Source: Liolophura sinensis (lineage: Eukaryota; Mollusca; Polyplacophora; Chitonida; Chitonidae). Taken from it: 38,661 nucleotides of DNA. Positions 36,892 to 38,661 of this stretch are shown one piece after another. Under the pieces are notes generated by a model. It was given only the letters and a program-made list of their open reading frames with translations, was not told the DNA's origin and searched no databases. The translations under genes were made by a program, and so were the position numbers. Location of the stretch: contig NW_027018340.1 of NCBI RefSeq assembly GCF_032854445.1, positions 1 to 38,661 of the forward strand. Direction: 5' to 3'. Position 1 is the first letter of the stretch. Every line of letters begins with the position of its first letter.

Positions 36892-38375
36892 GTGCACAGC
36901 AACGGCTCTTACTCCATGGAAACCAGGGAAATTTGCAATTTTTCAACAGCTGCCGATACCTGGCCCAATTCCGCATCTTTTGGCACCTTATAAATGTGGG
37001 TCTGTGGTCAGTTGTACTTTTTACAGCAGACTGTATCAAGTACCTTGTGTTTTTTATGTACAAATGGTGTGGTTTTTCTACACGTAGATAAAGACATTGA
37101 GATTGTCTTGCACTTAGAAGTAAGACAATTGCTGGGTGAGTTAAATGGGCTTAGCCCAAAGATTTGACGTCTTCTGGGCTACCGAAGGGCACATAACTTA
37201 TAGTCAAAAGTTGAATATAGTAATGACCACTCGCGATTGTACAGAGTACAGTGTAGCCGATTTCAATTAACAAAAAGACCAGGTAAAAATGCAAAAGTGG
37301 AAAAACTGTTCAAGTGCTGCTGGTAAGAGGCTAATCCGACGTATTTTGTGACGAGAAATCGAATGGTGCAAACCGCGTTGCTCTCCGACCAATACTTTTG
37401 CCTGTAGCGACAATTGAATGATCATTTATGTCATAATCACGTGCACAGCAACGGCTCTTACTCCATGGAAACCAGGGAAATTGGCAATTTTTCAGCAGCT
37501 GCCGATTCCTGGCCCAATTCCGCATCTTTTGGCACCTTATAAATGTGGGTCTGTGGTCAGTTGTACTTTTTACAGCAGACTGTATCAAGTACCTTGTGTT
37601 TTTTATGTACAAATGGTGTGGTTTTTCTACACGTAGATAAAGACATTGAGATTGTCTTTCACTTAGAAGTAAGACAATTGCTGGGTGAGTTAAATGGGCT
37701 TAGCCCAAAGATTTGACGTCTTCTGGGCTACCGAAGGGCACATAACTTATAGTCAAAAGTTGAATATAGTAATGACCAGTCGCGATTGTACAGAGTACAG
37801 TGTAGCCGATTTCAATTAACAAAAAGACCAGGTAAAAATGCAAAAGTGGAAAAACTGTTCCAGTGCTGCTGGTAAGAGGCTAATCCGACGTATTTTGTGA
37901 CGACAAATCGAATGGTGCAAACCGCGTTGCTCTCCGATCAATACTTTTGCCTGTAGCGACAATTGAATGATCATTTATGTCATAATCACGTGCACAGCAA
38001 CGGCTCTTACTCCATGGAAACCAGTTAAATTTGCAATTTTTCAACAGCTGCCGATACCTGGCCCAATTCCGCATCTTTTGGCACCTTATAAATGTGGGTC
38101 TGTGGTCAGTTGTACTTTTTACAGCAGACTGTATCAAGTACCTTGTGTTTTTTATGTACAAATGGTGTGGTTTTTCTACACGTAGATAAAGACATTGAGA
38201 TTGTCTTGCACTTAGAAGTAAGACAGTTGCTGGGTGAGTTAAATGGGCTTAGCCCAAAGATTTCAGGTCTTCTGGGCTACCGAAGGGCAAATAACTTATA
38301 GTCAAAAGTTGAATATAGTAATGACCAGTCGCGATTGTACAGAGTACAGTGTAGCCGATTTCAATTAACAAAATG
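36585..38375. repeat. Seven-monomer-spaced duplication, second copy
   Basis: Second copy of the class-C triplet block at 32,740-34,530. Small differences are GTTGCTCTCCGATC in place of GTTGCCCTCCGATC in the third unit and CCAGTTAAATTTG in place of CCAGGGAAATTTG. Similarity to the first copy ends near 38,390, where the sequence instead resumes the 36,195 unit. Confidence 0.88.
37146..37158. other. TGGGCT/AGCCCA short hairpin (representative copy)
   Basis: Six perfect base pairs around one central T. Common in the array (for example 3262-3274). It is altered to GGGCTTGGCCC in many units and to GCGCTTCGCC, GCTCTTCGCC or GGGCTTAGATC in the first 7 kb and their block-2 copies, so it is not strictly conserved. 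Confidence 0.7.
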
Positions 38376-38661
38376 AACAGGCAAAAATGCAAAAGAGGAA
38401 AAACTGTTCAAGTGCTGCTGGTAAGAGGCTAATCCGACGTATTTTGTGACGAGAAATCGAATGGTGCAAACCGCGTTGCTCTCCGACCAATACTTTTGGC
38501 TGTAGTGACAATTGAATGATCATTTATGTCATAATCACGTGCCCAGCAACGGCTCTTACTCCATGGAAACCAGGGAAATTTGCAATTTTTTAACAGCTGC
38601 CGATGCCTGGCCCAATTCCGCATCTTTTGGCACCTTATAAATGTGGGTCTGTGGTCAGTTG

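Larger units (their letters stand above)
1..38661. repeat. Satellite array of 549-bp monomers, whole window
   Basis: The entire window is one head-to-tail tandem array. The anchor GTGC followed by CCAGCAAC or CACAGCAAC recurs at 261, 810, 1359, 1908, 2457, 3006 and so on to 38539, about 70 times. Spacing is usually 549, with 544-553 for small indels, 612 or 613 where a 63-bp internal duplication is present, and 488 for one truncated unit. All units lie in the same orientation, and the array runs off both ends of the window. Sequence common to nearly all units includes TACAGCAGACTGTATC, GTAGCCGATTTCAATTAAC and TTTGGCACCTTA. No single-copy interval interrupts it. This organisation is typical of eukaryotic heterochromatic satellites; the family itself is not one I recognise. 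Confidence 0.98.
32551..38661. repeat. Class-C triplets with recent 4-, 5- and 7-monomer copies
   Basis: Anchors at 33046, 33596, 34145, 34695, 35245, 35794, 36343, 36892, 37441, 37990 and 38539. Class C occurs in two runs of three (33046-34145 and 36892-37990) separated by class A, C, A, A. Spacing is very regular (549-550), and base quality looks good from about 33,420 on. Nested duplications account for the order: the first triplet block recurs 3,845-3,846 bp downstream, the unit at 32500 resembles that at 35245 (CCATGGAATCC and CGTAGGTAAAG in both), and 36,195 onward recurs at 38,391. Confidence 0.88.
36195..38661. repeat. Start of a tetramer higher-order repeat (2,196 bp)
   Basis: From 38,391 to the window end the sequence repeats 36,195-36,465 almost exactly, including the rare AAAAGAGGAAAAACTG, CTGTTCAAGTGC and TTTTTTAACAGC. 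The offset is 2,196 bp, four monomers. Only 271 bp of the second round are visible, so the number of tetramer copies beyond the window is unknown. Confidence 0.8.

Noticed and set aside
1-38661. CRISPR array
   Set aside because: The repeated unit is 549 bp with no short repeat and unique spacer pattern; all parts of the unit repeat.
1-38661. Tandem rRNA, tRNA or histone gene cluster
   Set aside because: No rRNA core sequences, no cloverleaf with a GTTCGANTC-type B box, and no histone-like translation in any frame.
1-38661. Transposon or LTR element in tandem
   Set aside because: No terminal inverted repeats or target-site duplications bound the unit, and no transposase, reverse transcriptase or integrase motif is seen in any frame.

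Overview
The window is satellite DNA from end to end. About 70 head-to-tail copies of one AT-rich monomer, 549 bp in its modal length, fill all 38,661 bases. I find no convincing protein-coding gene, tRNA, rRNA, transposon, CRISPR array or single-copy sequence. Long monomers, subfamilies and higher-order duplications point to a eukaryotic nuclear genome, in pericentromeric, centromeric, subtelomeric or sex-chromosome heterochromatin. I do not recognise the satellite and cannot name the species. Units are indexed here by an anchor, the GTGC of the CACGTGCC/CACGTGCA site, which recurs from 261 to 38539.

Layout. (1) 1 to about 14,100 is a mixed block of 25 monomers. (2) About 14,100-16,732 holds a separate, degenerate subfamily. 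(3) 16,733 to about 28,030 is a second, very similar copy of block 1. It lacks five monomers, lost in three steps of one, three and one, and one of its monomers is a chimera. (4) About 28,030-32,550 alternates two monomer classes, GTGCCC and GTGCAC, giving a dimer of about 1.1 kb. It includes one monomer truncated by about 64 bp. (5) About 32,550-38,661 carries triplets of the GTGCAC class and recent 4-, 5- and 7-monomer duplications. The last 271 bases restart a tetramer that begins at 36,195.

Internal structure. Each full monomer has a cluster of short dyads (CAATTG, AATGATCATT, TTATGTCATAA, CACGTG) within 33 bp. It also has a larger imperfect hairpin and a TGGGCT/AGCCCA hairpin. The dyad cluster lies in a 63-bp segment that is tandemly doubled in seven monomers. 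549 is a multiple of three, and one minus-strand frame is open for nearly the whole period. The pattern of substitutions and frameshifts argues that this frame is not a working gene.

The most useful points to follow up are the approximately 16-kb duplication (real, or two haplotypes joined in assembly), the stretch of scattered one-base indels from about 26.1 to 33.4 kb (likely consensus error), the duplicated dyad module, and the two-class dimer. All alignments were done by eye.
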